From Parabacteroides goldsteinii (GTDB lineage: Bacteria; Bacteroidota; Bacteroidia; Bacteroidales; Tannerellaceae), in the NCBI RefSeq assembly GCF_015550595.1, contig NZ_JADNBB010000011.1:1-64000 (forward strand): a stretch of 64,000 nucleotides of DNA, given 5' to 3'. The stretch's first letter is position 1, and each line of letters starts with the position of its first letter. The notes beneath the pieces were generated by a model. The model saw nothing but the letters and a program-made list of their open reading frames with translations, searched no databases and had not been told where the DNA came from. Both the position numbers and the translations under genes were made by a program. Of this stretch, positions 35,728 through 45,319 are shown in pieces.

Positions 35728-35793
35728 GTTTTGCCATGCTTGTGGCAGAGTTTTGCCATGCTTGTGGCAGAGTTTTGCCATGCTTGTGGCAAA
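35728..35793. repeat. Three tandem 22-base hairpin repeats
   Basis: Three copies of a 22-base unit (35728-35749, 35750-35771, 35772-35793; one base differs in the last). Each contains TTGCCA-TGCTTG-TGGCA(A/G), an inverted repeat. They fill the gap between the convergent DUF5686-like and BamA-like genes. They may be serial terminators or a protein-binding array. Spacing and copy number are too small for a CRISPR. Confidence 0.85.
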
Positions 35794-35807
35794 GACTCTT
35801 TCTCTTA

Positions 35808-37043
35808 TCAAAATGCTTCCGTCATATTCATATAAACCTGAACTCCATCCAGGCCGGGTTCTTTTCCGATATCCAGTCTGAAGTTTTTACCCGGCTGCAT
35901 CTGAACACGTAATCCGGCACCGAAATTCAGTTTCCATTTATTCCAGTCAAAAGGGGTATTACCGATTGTTCCAGTCCCCATCCAGGCTACAAAACCACAT
36001 TTTGCCCAAAAGTTACCACTACTGTATTTTGCCGGAGAACCGAACATATGCCGATATTCGAGGATACCATAGGCCATCGATTTATCTCTGTATTTACCCC
36101 AGTAGTATCCACGCAGGTCGAAAGGCGAACCGAATGAAGGTAATTCGGAGTAAGGGACATCTCCCATACCAATCTGGCTTTTAGCAATCCACCCCAAGGT
36201 ACTTCGGGGACGGAATACATTCACAAAGTGACGGTATTCGAGTTCCAGTATCTCGTAATTATATGCTCCTCCAAGATACTTCCCGAAAGCTTTGATATTC
36301 GCACTGAGCAATACACCCTTCGTCGGGGTTGCCACATCGTTTCTCGTATCGTACTGGATCAAACCTCCGATACCCACATTCAGATATTTCAATTTAAACT
36401 CATTGAAATAAGGATCTTTTTCCATTACCGGATTTATATCGGAAGCTTTCGTATAGTTGATATCAAACAAACCTCCCAGGTAAAAATGCGGTCGTACTTC
36501 CCAGACAAAACGGGGATAGAGTTGGAAATAACTTCTGTGATAACGGGTAGTCGAGTCACTTCTATCCACATGTTCGATCGTTTCGTATCCTTTCCCATAA
36601 TAATGGGCAGGCTCATTCCTGTATCCATAGCTGGCATAAATACGGAATTTATTCTGATTGAAAAAGAAAGTACCGGCACCGGCAACCACGATTGTTCCAT
36701 TTAAAGAAAGGTTTATACCGGCAGGCAAGAAAGATCGTTGGGAAATCGTATCGTTCTTATTGAGCCTGAAGCTGGCTAATACAGCACCGCCAACGCCTAA
36801 AGAAGCTTCAGGGGTATAAGAAGGACCGCCCAGGACGGACCACCATATTTTTTTCTGTGCACGAATGGAATCTTTGCGCAACTGTTTATAATAGCGCTTC
36901 AACTGTTTATCGTTTAGTTGCTCTCCATCAATAATAACAACCTCTTTAGGGACAGTATCGGATGGCGTTATATTCTGTGCCTTTCCGGGCAAAGCAGAAA
37001 CAGACAGGATCACTCCTGCGAAAACTATTACATGTTTAAACAT
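35808..37043 (-). CDS. BamA/TamA-family outer-membrane barrel without POTRA domains
   Basis: A 411-residue protein with a signal peptide (VFAGVILSVSALPGKAQ), a short charged segment (QLKRYYKQLRKDSIRAQ) and a C-terminal barrel of the Omp85/surface-antigen type (LGVGGAVLASFRLN, GGLIQYDTRNDVATPTKGVLLSA, FDLRGYYWGKYRDKSMAYGILEYRHMFG). The last residue is Phe, as in BAM substrates. No POTRA repeats fit in the length, so it is probably a stand-alone barrel. A TACTTTTG box lies just upstream on the minus strand. Confidence 0.88.
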   Translation of the reverse strand: MFKHVIVFAGVILSVSALPGKAQNITPSDTVPKEVVIIDGEQLNDKQLKRYYKQLRKDSIRAQKKIWWSVLGGPSYTPEASLGVGGAVLASFRLNKNDTISQRSFLPAGINLSLNGTIVVAGAGTFFFNQNKFRIYASYGYRNEPAHYYGKGYETIEHVDRSDSTTRYHRSYFQLYPRFVWEVRPHFYLGGLFDINYTKASDINPVMEKDPYFNEFKLKYLNVGIGGLIQYDTRNDVATPTKGVLLSANIKAFGKYLGGAYNYEILELEYRHFVNVFRPRSTLGWIAKSQIGMGDVPYSELPSFGSPFDLRGYYWGKYRDKSMAYGILEYRHMFGSPAKYSSGNFWAKCGFVAWMGTGTIGNTPFDWNKWKLNFGAGLRVQMQPGKNFRLDIGKEPGLDGVQVYMNMTEAF

Positions 37044-37066
37044 CGACTGTTTTGTGTTTTAGGTTA

Positions 37067-37074
37067 CAAAAGTA
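37067..37074 (-). promoter_or_regulatory. -7 box of the BamA-like gene
   Basis: TACTTTTG on the minus strand (CAAAAGTA on plus) lies about 24 bases before the ATG at 37043. Confidence 0.55.
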
Positions 37075-37125
37075 TGAAAAAGAAAACACATAAACAGCTT
37101 TTTTTGTTTACAGCCTTTGGAATAC

Positions 37126-38742
37126 TTAAGGTTTCTGCACAGGAATTTTCAACCAGAACAAGGAACCTTCTCCTACACAGGATTCTACGCCTATACTTCC
37201 TCCGAATTTTTCTGCAATCATTGCACAAATAGGAAGTCCGAGGCCTGTACCTTGTGCGAAGGTATTCAATTTTACGAAACGATCGAAGATCTGGTCTTTC
37301 TTATCTTCCGGTATGCCCATTCCGGTATCTTTTACATAAAAGCGGATCTCGGCGGCGGATTCATCCATCGTATATCCGAATAGAATAGAACCTTTCTCTG
37401 TGAATTTTAAAGCATTGGTAAGGAAATTGATTATTACCTGCGTCAGACGGCTCCGGTCTGTATTGATCACACATTGGGGTAACTTTTGGTCGAAAGATAT
37501 AAGGATGGCATCCGATGTGTTTTTCAGCTTTATCTGATGACAGATATCTTCCATCAATTCATTTATATCCACTTGATCGTATGTGAAGTCCAGTGAGCCT
37601 GATTCTATCTTTGCCATATCGATAATATCATTAATCAGTTGAAGCAAAAGATCATTGTTCATCGATATGATATGGATGAATTCTTCTTTTTCCGAAGGAT
37701 CGTCTGTTTCTGTCAATAAGCTAGAAAAACCGACTATTGCATTTAACGGAGTACGGATCTCATGGCTCATATTGGCCAGAAAAGCGGATTTCAGGCGATT
37801 GGCTTCGTCTGCTTTTTTTACCTCATACATCAAGTGTTCAATTCTCTTTTTATCAGAAATATCTTCGATTTTCATCAATCCTCCCAGAACATTGGTTTCT
37901 GTATCGTCAAATATCGGAATAGCGCTGATTTCAATCGTCGTATCTCCTTCTGAAAATTCATGGCGTACCGGTTCTTTCTTAGTCATGGCCTCACTCAAGG
38001 CGCAACGGGGGCATGGCTCTTTTCTCCCCATAACAGTTTCATAACATACTTTTCCTGGGGTGTATCTGCGACCTTTGGCCAGTTCTTTCAGATTAGCAGT
38101 AGACTCCCACTGTACTTTATATTCTTTATCTGTATAGATCAGGCCGAAGTTGATACTGTTAAGTACCATATTCTGGGTTTTAGCCGCATTTTCCAGTTCT
38201 TCTTTTGCCTGAAGGAGTTTTTTCTCATATTCCTTCATTTGTGTAATCTCCCAGCGAACAATCAAAAGCCAGCGGTTCCCTTCGTGAGAGATGATCGATT
38301 TATTAACTATCGTATTATGTAATACGCCATCAGTAGTTACATAGTCCTCTTCTGCCCGGTAATTCTGTCCTTTACTTACCAATTCTTCATCTATCCGGTG
38401 ATATTTCATACCTCGCTCGGGACCATAGAGCTCCATATCCGATTGTCCCAACACCTCTTCCCGTCTGATACCCGATTGTACTTCAGCCTCTTTATTCCAG
38501 TAGGCATATTTATAATTGTCGTCTATATTCTTTACAAAAACAGGGAAAGGAAGATTATCTAAAATATCCAGACTGAAAGAATGCGTTTCGGCTTTATAGG
38601 TCTTATTTTCATGAATGAGTTTTTGATTTTTATATATCAGTAAAATAATTATAATGGATAAAACCAGAAACACCGGGATACATATGGCCATATCCGAGGT
38701 TAGCATCAAGATTATAAAGTTTATCGCGATGAGTATTCCCAT
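37126..38742 (-). CDS. Membrane PAS-domain sensor histidine kinase
   Basis: A 538-residue kinase. Two hydrophobic segments fill the first 45 residues. PAS 1 (about 55-170, [24 protein letters not shown]) and PAS 2 (about 185-300) follow. PAS 2 contains the cysteine set [16 protein letters not shown], as in PAS domains suspected to bind metal or sense redox state. The H-box is [18 protein letters not shown] near 325; the ATPase has DTGMGIP and GTGLGLPI. There is no receiver domain and no neighbouring response regulator, so it is an orphan kinase. A TACATTTG box precedes it. Confidence 0.92.
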   Translation of the reverse strand: MGILIAINFIILMLTSDMAICIPVFLVLSIIIILLIYKNQKLIHENKTYKAETHSFSLDILDNLPFPVFVKNIDDNYKYAYWNKEAEVQSGIRREEVLGQSDMELYGPERGMKYHRIDEELVSKGQNYRAEEDYVTTDGVLHNTIVNKSIISHEGNRWLLIVRWEITQMKEYEKKLLQAKEELENAAKTQNMVLNSINFGLIYTDKEYKVQWESTANLKELAKGRRYTPGKVCYETVMGRKEPCPRCALSEAMTKKEPVRHEFSEGDTTIEISAIPIFDDTETNVLGGLMKIEDISDKKRIEHLMYEVKKADEANRLKSAFLANMSHEIRTPLNAIVGFSSLLTETDDPSEKEEFIHIISMNNDLLLQLINDIIDMAKIESGSLDFTYDQVDINELMEDICHQIKLKNTSDAILISFDQKLPQCVINTDRSRLTQVIINFLTNALKFTEKGSILFGYTMDESAAEIRFYVKDTGMGIPEDKKDQIFDRFVKLNTFAQGTGLGLPICAMIAEKFGGSIGVESCVGEGSLFWLKIPVQKP

Positions 38743-38777
38743 ATCTGTATTATTACTTTACCCTTTACAAATCTTCG

Positions 38778-38785
38778 CAAATGTA
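38778..38785 (-). promoter_or_regulatory. -7 box of the PAS kinase gene
   Basis: TACATTTG on the minus strand, 35 bases before the ATG at 38742. Confidence 0.5.
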
Positions 38786-38881
38786 TCATTTATATTTCAA
38801 TTAATTTCCGAATACTGTTGAATTTCATAATAATTTTCTATTCCACCTCTATTTCTTAACAGAATAAGCGGCTGAGTCTCC

Positions 38882-38911
38882 TTGTTATCTGAGAAAATAA
38901 CTTTACTTTTG
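38882..38911 (+). promoter_or_regulatory. Promoter of the patatin-barrel gene
   Basis: TTG (38882-38884) and TACTTTTG (38904-38911) with a 19-base spacer fit the -33/-7 pattern. Confidence 0.6.
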
Positions 38912-38937
38912 AAGATGTAAACAGAGAAGAAGTAAGT

Positions 38938-41259
38938 ATGAAGAAAGTAGCTGTTCTGATAACCATTTTGTTGATATTCTTACAACCGGTTAATGCACAG
39001 AAAGTTGGATTGGTTTTAAGTGGAGGAGGAGCAAAAGGTGCTGCACATATAGGAGTCATCAAAGCACTTGAAGAGAATGGTATACCTATCGATTATATAG
39101 CCGGTACATCCATTGGTTCCATTATTGGCAGTTTGTATGCTATGGGGTATTCTCCCGAAGAGATGCTGGAACTGATGTTATCGGAAGAATTCGGTTATTG
39201 GCAAACCGGAACAGTCGAGAATGAATATAAATATTATTTTAAAAGACCGGATCCAACGCCTGAGTTCGGCCATTTCTCTATTGATATGACAGATTCGTTA
39301 CAGATAAAAGCAAATTTTCTGCCACAAAGCCTTATCAACCCGATTCAGATGAACCAGGCATTTATGGCACTCTTCTCGCAGGCAACAGCTAAAGCCGGAT
39401 GGAATTTTGACAACCTGTTTGTGCCATTTCGTTGTGTAGCCTCCGATATTTACAGTAAGAAAGCAATCATATTCAAGAATGGAGACTTGGGAGATGCAGT
39501 GCGTGCCTCTATGACTTTCCCCTTCTTTTTTCAACCAATCTGGAAAGATAGCATTCCCCTTTTTGATGGCGGTATTTACGATAATTTTCCGGTAGGCCCA
39601 ATGAAAGAGGCTTTTCATCCGGATTTTATTTTCGGATCGACGGTAGCCGGAGGTAATAATAAGCCTTCCAGCAACGCATATAGTCAAATAGAAACGATGA
39701 TCATGCAAAAAACGGAGTATGATGTTCCGGAAGAAGATGGTATGATGGTAAAGTTCAGTTTCCCGACTGTTTCATTACTAGACTTTCAGAAAGCAAAAGA
39801 GTTGATGGATATAGGCTATAAACGGACAATGAGTATGATGGATTCTATTAAACAAAGGGTTCCCCGCAGGGTTCCACTCACGGAAGTTAATATGCGAAGA
39901 GTTGCCTATAAAGAAAGTTTGCCTCCACTGATTTTTCAGAATATATATGTGACAGGCGTTTCGGAATCGCAACGTAAATATATCGAAGCACAGTTACACC
40001 GTGATATGAACCATGAGTTCTCGATGGAGGAGTTCAAACGGGCTTACTTCAAAATGCTAACCTCTTCAAAGATCAAAGAGATCATGCCTCATGCCGTTTA
40101 CAACCGAAGAGAAAAGAAGTTTGATCTTTATCTGGATGTTAAAATGAAAGAAGAAATCACCGTTGGTTTCGGAGGAAATGTCTCGTCGCATCAGGCAAAC
40201 CAGTTATTTTTGGGTTTAGGTTACCAATATTTAGGTCGTTATGCAGCCGATGTGAATGCGAACTTTCAGGTCGGTAATTCTTTTAGCGGTATCATGCTCA
40301 GCGGACGCATTTATTTACAAACCAAGATACCTACTTATCTGAACTGGCAGGGAGTGTACTCCGACAAAAGATACTCGGAAAGCCAATCGCTGTTTTATGA
40401 AGATGTGTTGCCGGCTTTCATCAAACAGAAAGAACTATATATGAAGCTTAAGCTCGGATTCCCGTTCCTTAACAGGGCTAAATCAGAAATAGGCTTTGCT
40501 TATGGACGCCTGAATGATTATTATTTTCAGAGTACGAGTATGATGTTTCCAAACTCGACATTCGATCATAGCCGGTATGACCTTTTCAGCGGTTCACTCA
40601 GTATTGAAAGAAATTCGTTGGATGCCAAGCAATATCCGATAGCAGGACGAAAGCAGTTTCTGATTGCCCAGTACGTTACGGGTACAGAAAATTATACACC
40701 TTCTACGTTGACCCCGGAGAACCAACCTGTCAATAGAAAAGTACACAGTTGGTTACAGCTGAAAGGGGAGTGGCAGCATTATGAAACATTGAGTAACCGT
40801 TTTAACCTGGGATTCCGGGGAGAATTGGTTATATCCAGCAAGAACTTGATGAATAACTATACGGCATCTGTTCTTCAAGCTCCTGCTTTTACTCCCACGC
40901 CGCATAGCCAGATTGTCTTTAATGAAGCTTTTCGGGCGAATCAATATTTTGCAGCAGGGATTTCACCGATTTATAAATTCAGTAAATTGCTTCATTTCCG
41001 TCTCGACCTGTATGGTTTTGCTCCATTATATGAGATAAAGAAGGAAGAAATTCGTACTACGAACAACTCTTATATGGCAGTTCCTTATTATGGGAAATTT
41101 CTTCATTCATTTAAGTATATGGGAGAGGCTGCTCTGGTTCTGCAATTACCTTTTGCCTCTATTAGTCTGTATGCCAATGGATATAGCTATCCGGCGAAGA
41201 ATTTCAACTTCGGACTGAATATCGGTTACTTGATCTTCAATCCAAAAATGTTAGATTAA
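38938..41259 (+). CDS. Patatin fused to an Omp85-type barrel
   Basis: A 773-residue exported protein with signal peptide (VAVLITILLIFLQPVNAQ). The patatin domain (about 25-215) has GGGAKGAAHIG, the nucleophile elbow GTSIG and DGGIYDNFPVG with the catalytic Asp. A POTRA-like segment follows near 325-400 (IFQNIYVTGVSESQRKYIEAQL), then a C-terminal BamA-like barrel of about 370 residues. This layout matches PlpD-type (type Vd) phospholipases, whose patatin part is carried out through or held by the barrel. It should be active on phospholipids in the envelope. A second patatin at 27652 is cytosolic and not closely alike. Confidence 0.92.
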   Translation: MKKVAVLITILLIFLQPVNAQKVGLVLSGGGAKGAAHIGVIKALEENGIPIDYIAGTSIGSIIGSLYAMGYSPEEMLELMLSEEFGYWQTGTVENEYKYYFKRPDPTPEFGHFSIDMTDSLQIKANFLPQSLINPIQMNQAFMALFSQATAKAGWNFDNLFVPFRCVASDIYSKKAIIFKNGDLGDAVRASMTFPFFFQPIWKDSIPLFDGGIYDNFPVGPMKEAFHPDFIFGSTVAGGNNKPSSNAYSQIETMIMQKTEYDVPEEDGMMVKFSFPTVSLLDFQKAKELMDIGYKRTMSMMDSIKQRVPRRVPLTEVNMRRVAYKESLPPLIFQNIYVTGVSESQRKYIEAQLHRDMNHEFSMEEFKRAYFKMLTSSKIKEIMPHAVYNRREKKFDLYLDVKMKEEITVGFGGNVSSHQANQLFLGLGYQYLGRYAADVNANFQVGNSFSGIMLSGRIYLQTKIPTYLNWQGVYSDKRYSESQSLFYEDVLPAFIKQKELYMKLKLGFPFLNRAKSEIGFAYGRLNDYYFQSTSMMFPNSTFDHSRYDLFSGSLSIERNSLDAKQYPIAGRKQFLIAQYVTGTENYTPSTLTPENQPVNRKVHSWLQLKGEWQHYETLSNRFNLGFRGELVISSKNLMNNYTASVLQAPAFTPTPHSQIVFNEAFRANQYFAAGISPIYKFSKLLHFRLDLYGFAPLYEIKKEEIRTTNNSYMAVPYYGKFLHSFKYMGEAALVLQLPFASISLYANGYSYPAKNFNFGLNIGYLIFNPKMLD

Positions 41260-41284
41260 TTTGAAAAAAAGATGTAGCAAAGTC

Positions 41285-41314
41285 TTGCAGGTTTAAAAGA
41301 AAACACTACCTTTG
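41285..41314 (+). promoter_or_regulatory. tRNA promoter
   Basis: TTG (41285-41287) and TACCTTTG (41307-41314) at 19-base spacing directly precede the two tRNA-Arg genes, giving a leader of about 16 bases. Confidence 0.7.
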
Positions 41315-41335
41315 CACTCGCAATCACGAAACAAT

Positions 41336-41412
41336 GGCCGCGTAGCTCAACTGAATAGAGTAGCTGACTACGGATCAGCCGGTTACAGGTTTGAATCCTG
41401 TCGCGGTCACCA
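41336..41412 (+). tRNA. tRNA-Arg (anticodon ACG), copy 1 with encoded CCA
   Basis: Cloverleaf: acceptor GGCCGCG/CGCGGTC with one G-U pair, D-arm, anticodon stem GCTGA/TCAGC with loop CTACGGA (anticodon ACG) and T-arm with TTTGAAT. The discriminator A at 41409 is followed by CCA (41410-41412). It reads CGN Arg codons. Confidence 0.95.
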
Positions 41413-41445
41413 TTCGAGATTACAGTTTAAACAGAAACAAAGATT

Positions 41446-41519
41446 GGCCGCGTAGCTCAACTGAATAGAGTAGCTGACTACGGATCAGCCGGTTACAGGT
41501 TTGAATCCTGTCGCGGTCA
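41446..41519 (+). tRNA. tRNA-Arg (anticodon ACG), copy 2 without encoded CCA
   Basis: The mature sequence is identical to copy 1, 33 bases after it. The 3' end runs CAC-AGAA, so CCA is not encoded and must be added. The identical copies suggest recent duplication or gene conversion. Confidence 0.95.
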
Positions 41520-41531
41520 CAGAATAAGAAC

Positions 41532-41572
41532 AAAGCGTTGAAGTAGTAATATTTCAACGCTTTTTCTTTTTC
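41532..41572 (+). terminator. Rho-independent terminator of the tRNA unit
   Basis: AAAGCGTTGAA (41532-41542) and TTCAACGCTTT (41553-41563) form an 11-base stem followed by TTCTTTTT. It is the strongest intrinsic terminator in the window. Confidence 0.9.
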
Positions 41573-41614
41573 CAAATCAGCAAGGAAGGCATAACGTCAC
41601 TTCTGGGTTACGTC

Positions 41615-43486
41615 TTACTTAGAAGGTGGGGGATTCTGTTTCAGATATTCACTTGGAGTAAGATTGGTTTTCCGTTTAAAGTTACGATAAAAAGAGTCGG
41701 TAGAAACAAATCCTGCTTTCTCTGCCAGTGTAGATAATTTTTGTCCTGAGTGAATTCGTTCCAGTAAATAGTCGATACGAAAATCATTGATCCATTGATT
41801 GAAATTCTTACCGGAACAGGTATTGATAGATGATGACAGATACGAGCGATTGGTTTCCAATATCTTTGCTAAAGAATCAAGCGAAATTTCTTTATCAAGA
41901 TATAGTTTCCCTGATTTCACTTTCTTCTGGGCTGCTTGAAAGAGTTTCTCCTGGGGACTGAGCGCTTTTAATTCTGGTATTGCTGATACCTGTCGTCGTT
42001 CTGCTTCTTTTTTCTGTTCCATAATAGCTGCCTGTTGCTTTTTTCTCTGGCGGTAAATATAGAAAACGGCTCCTATAAGAGATATAAAAAGGATTAAACA
42101 AGTTCCAAAAGCCACCAACAAACGATGGGAGTCCATCAACTCAACTTCCTGCATCTTGATCCTATGCATCAAATCATTAATTTGCAGGCGATCCATAATA
42201 TTTTTATCGTTACGCTCTTTATTGATGTTATTGGTAATCTGTTGGATCGAATCCCGTAATACAAGTAAGTTCACAGCCTTTTCGTATTGTTTTGTTTCCC
42301 GGCAGAATGAACTATAACGGGTGAGAGCGTCTATTTGTTTTTCTAATTGAGGGGGATTTTGTACAACGCTTTTCATCAGAGGTTCAACTAGTGTGAATGA
42401 TTCGCCAGCCTGTTGAAATTTACCATTTCGCAGATATAAAGATCCTAATGATGAATAAGTAGATAAAAAATAAGGAGGAAGAAATACCTCAATATTCTTT
42501 TCTTGGAGGCGCCTGGCTTGTTTATGAAATTCCTCCATCACTTTATTCAAAAAAATAATGGCTGAATCCTCTTTGTTTTCGGCAATATATGTATCTGCAA
42601 TACGACAATTGATAAACATTCCATTTCCTGTTTTTAATGTCTGTCCCATTTTTGTTAAAAGAAGACGAGCACTATCGGGCTTTTGAAGTTCCGTGTAAGA
42701 TAATGCTAATATAGAATAAACAGAAGGCATGAATAAAGCAACTGAATCTATTCCCATTCTATTGGAATAGTTCACAACTTCTGTATACTGTTTCGATTCA
42801 TAGAAAAGATAAATTAACTTAGCCAAACATTGGCTGGCTAAATCAGAAAAATGGTTCTTTATAGCTAATTGATAAGCATCCTTATACCAAGAGATGCCTC
42901 TTTCTTTGTCTCCTAATATAGAGAATTGATTAGCTATTGTAAAAAGATCTCTTATTACAAGTTCTGTTTTGTTAGCCGCGCGATGTTCTGCTAATAGTTC
43001 AAACCAAATCGGTAAATATTGTTCATGTAATCCACTTCTGCTTAATAATATTGCTTTTATTTTTTTTACTTCCCATTCATCTTCTCGTGAAAGTGAAAAA
43101 TTAGTCTTCAATTCTTCACTTACCTGGATTCCTTTTACATCAGTATTCAGAACCCTTTGCTCATTCAGTTTTTCATAAAGTTGAAGTAAACGTAGTAATA
43201 TATTCTTTTTTTCTTTCTTTGAAGAGAAAGGTATGATCTCTAATAACAGTTTTTCTTGTTTTTGCATTCCACCTATATCTTTTTCATCTCGGCCTGATAT
43301 TTGAAGTACAATTTCAACTTGACACTGTGGTGGAAAATTCTGTATATTATTCCATAAAGAATCAAATGATAAAGATAAAATAGGTGTAACCATTAATTCT
43401 TTACTTAACAGATCAACTCTTTCTTGATTTCGACTTGTACAGCCAATATAGATAAAAACAAAAAGAAACAGATAGAATGCTTTCAT
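41615..43486 (-). CDS. Membrane TPR-AraC transcription regulator
   Basis: A 623-residue regulator. A lipoprotein-like N-terminus (YLFLFVFIYIGC) leads to a TPR-rich region (about 60-430). One membrane helix near 455-475 follows (LVAFGTCLILFISLIGAVFYIY), then a charged coiled coil and a C-terminal AraC-type helix-turn-helix (about 520-615; LDSLAKILETNRSYLSSSIN, STLAEKAGFVSTDSFYRNFKRKTNLTPSEYL). This is the Bacteroidetes one-component layout with an outer sensor and an inner DNA-binding domain. It is the last gene of the TonB-receptor operon, 8 bases after the ferredoxin, and probably controls it. Confidence 0.9.
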   Translation of the reverse strand: MKAFYLFLFVFIYIGCTSRNQERVDLLSKELMVTPILSLSFDSLWNNIQNFPPQCQVEIVLQISGRDEKDIGGMQKQEKLLLEIIPFSSKKEKKNILLRLLQLYEKLNEQRVLNTDVKGIQVSEELKTNFSLSREDEWEVKKIKAILLSRSGLHEQYLPIWFELLAEHRAANKTELVIRDLFTIANQFSILGDKERGISWYKDAYQLAIKNHFSDLASQCLAKLIYLFYESKQYTEVVNYSNRMGIDSVALFMPSVYSILALSYTELQKPDSARLLLTKMGQTLKTGNGMFINCRIADTYIAENKEDSAIIFLNKVMEEFHKQARRLQEKNIEVFLPPYFLSTYSSLGSLYLRNGKFQQAGESFTLVEPLMKSVVQNPPQLEKQIDALTRYSSFCRETKQYEKAVNLLVLRDSIQQITNNINKERNDKNIMDRLQINDLMHRIKMQEVELMDSHRLLVAFGTCLILFISLIGAVFYIYRQRKKQQAAIMEQKKEAERRQVSAIPELKALSPQEKLFQAAQKKVKSGKLYLDKEISLDSLAKILETNRSYLSSSINTCSGKNFNQWINDFRIDYLLERIHSGQKLSTLAEKAGFVSTDSFYRNFKRKTNLTPSEYLKQNPPPSK

Positions 43487-43494
43487 GTCTCAAA

Positions 43495-43725
43495 TTAAGT
43501 CAATACAATAGCACGGGATGCACATATATCTGCACAATCACCACACCAACTACATTCGGTTTGGCTAGTTATCACAATTCTCTTATCTTTAACTTTAAGT
43601 ATTCCAAGCAAACAAGCGTCCACACACTCACCACAAACCGTACACTTTTTGTAATCAATTGTCCATAAAGTTTTAGGCATTTTACCATCAGTTTGTACAA
43701 TTGTTTTCCTTTCTTTGTTTTCCAT
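43495..43725 (-). CDS. 2[4Fe-4S] ferredoxin-like protein
   Basis: A 76-residue protein with two full [4Fe-4S] motifs, CTVCGECVDAC and CSWCGDCADIC, after a short N-terminal extension (MENKERKTIVQTDGKMPKTLW). It has no signal peptide, so it should be cytosolic. It lies between an outer-membrane barrel gene (48 bases upstream) and the AraC regulator (8 bases downstream). A cytosolic ferredoxin in a TonB-receptor operon suggests that electrons are needed to process the imported compound, for example reductive metal release. That role is inference. Confidence 0.88.
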   Translation of the reverse strand: MENKERKTIVQTDGKMPKTLWTIDYKKCTVCGECVDACLLGILKVKDKRIVITSQTECSWCGDCADICASRAIVLT

Positions 43726-43773
43726 ATTATATTGTTGTTTAAAAAATTGTTCACCAAAACTACGTATTCTATG

Positions 43774-45315
43774 TTAAAACTGCAAACCAATATGGGCCTC
43801 TATTTTTCTTGAATGCGTATTAATTGTCCTATCCGGTGCCTTTTCAAAGTCAAAGGCTATCTTAATAAACCATTCAAAAGGAGCAGACCGGGTATAAATA
43901 ACCGAAGTTTGCAATCCCCAGCGTGACATCGTTTCGTAATCGAATACTTGCTGTAACCGACTGTTACTTTGCCATAACGGAATCTCTGGGGCACTTTCTC
44001 CCGGTTGCAGTTGCTTTTCATTCATAATCGATCCTCCACCTTTACCATAACGTCCTCCTAGCGATAAGTCAAGCAATGCGTTTGGTAATAAAAAATTCTT
44101 TACAAATGTGGTATGTATCGTAAATCTATGAGTCGGTTGTGTATATTCAACCGGATAAAATTGCAGAGAACTTTCTGCCTGCCGATAGGAGACACCAGAA
44201 AGAATAGAAAAACGAGGATGCCAAGCATCACGCAACTGGTAATATCCATAAGTTAATGCATATCGGCTTGAACGATAAGTTGACCGAAGTAATTTTCCAT
44301 CCGACTGCCAAGTATTGGATTCGGTCTGATGTTGTAACGGATCATAATTGCTAGCATGGCTAAAGGTGGCCAGCCATTCCCATTCATGCCGGAAAGTAGG
44401 GGAGACCTTTTGCAGTTTGCCTTTATAGGTAACCTGCCAGTTATCCGTTTCACCTTCTTTCCGGTTTTGTATGCGATTACTCTCTACTGTTTGTCCAATC
44501 ACACTCCCACTAATTTCCTGGAAGAGTTGAAATAGGCCACGATTAAAGTCTAACTGTAAAGCCCCACCAACCTCTTGTCCGGTATAATACCAGTTTATAT
44601 TTTCATCCCATGATAAAGTTTTAAAGAATCCCAGTGGATAAGCAACAAAGACCGGATTTGTGGTATGGCTACTCATATTCCGGTAATCCACCGTCTCTTT
44701 TCGGCGGATATAAAGTAAAGAGGCTCCTAGTCGTAAATTCCCGAACAGATAACCTACCCCCGGAGTGATCTGCCATTCCATCCATTGATTCTTATTACGA
44801 GGGTCAATATCTTTTGCGGTTAATTGAACCTGATAACCGGTTTGTACTCCCAATAACCAACGAGAATTCACCGGAAGTGAGAAGCCCGCAGCCAATTGGT
44901 ATTGTTCCGAGTGTTGCTTTCCACTGATGGAGTCACACAAGTTTACAGCTTGCCAATAATCGCCGGTCATTCCATGCCAGTTCTGTTGCCGATTCTGAGA
45001 TTGTGTATAGCTTATCTTACCATAAAGTGATACCTTATTCACTGTCTGAAACGATTCACTATATAGAGAATAGACATCCGAAGATGCCGGGATGCTGGTA
45101 TTTCCAAAATTACCGTGGCGATGACTATAACCTGCCTCCGCGACAGAAAAAGAGCGGAAACGATTAAATGACAATCCCACCGGATTAGTTCCTACCGACC
45201 AACAGTTTTGCCTGTATACTTCTTTGACAGAAGGTATATGAAACGTATCGATTTGAGCAGAAGCGGCTATAGGTAATCCTAATAATAGTCCGAACAGTAC
45301 TTCCCGGCTTCTCAT
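43774..45315 (-). CDS. Outer-membrane barrel protein of the TonB-receptor operon (DUF6850-like)
   Basis: A 513-residue exported protein with a signal peptide ending near ASAQ (residue 20). The rest alternates aromatic and polar residues as in large outer-membrane barrels (SVAEAGYSHRHGNFGN, RYALTYGYYQLRDAWHPRFSILSGVSY) and ends in KIEAHIGLQF with a terminal Phe. It resembles the DUF6850 family known only from Bacteroidetes. It starts 4 bases after the DUF4876-like lipoprotein stop. It could be a pore or a partner of the receptor; its function is unknown. Confidence 0.82.
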   Translation of the reverse strand: MRSREVLFGLLLGLPIAASAQIDTFHIPSVKEVYRQNCWSVGTNPVGLSFNRFRSFSVAEAGYSHRHGNFGNTSIPASSDVYSLYSESFQTVNKVSLYGKISYTQSQNRQQNWHGMTGDYWQAVNLCDSISGKQHSEQYQLAAGFSLPVNSRWLLGVQTGYQVQLTAKDIDPRNKNQWMEWQITPGVGYLFGNLRLGASLLYIRRKETVDYRNMSSHTTNPVFVAYPLGFFKTLSWDENINWYYTGQEVGGALQLDFNRGLFQLFQEISGSVIGQTVESNRIQNRKEGETDNWQVTYKGKLQKVSPTFRHEWEWLATFSHASNYDPLQHQTESNTWQSDGKLLRSTYRSSRYALTYGYYQLRDAWHPRFSILSGVSYRQAESSLQFYPVEYTQPTHRFTIHTTFVKNFLLPNALLDLSLGGRYGKGGGSIMNEKQLQPGESAPEIPLWQSNSRLQQVFDYETMSRWGLQTSVIYTRSAPFEWFIKIAFDFEKAPDRTINTHSRKIEAHIGLQF

Positions 45316-45319
45316 GTTA

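Noticed and set aside
35728-35793. CRISPR array
   Set aside because: The 22-base units follow directly on each other without spacers, and no cas genes are present.
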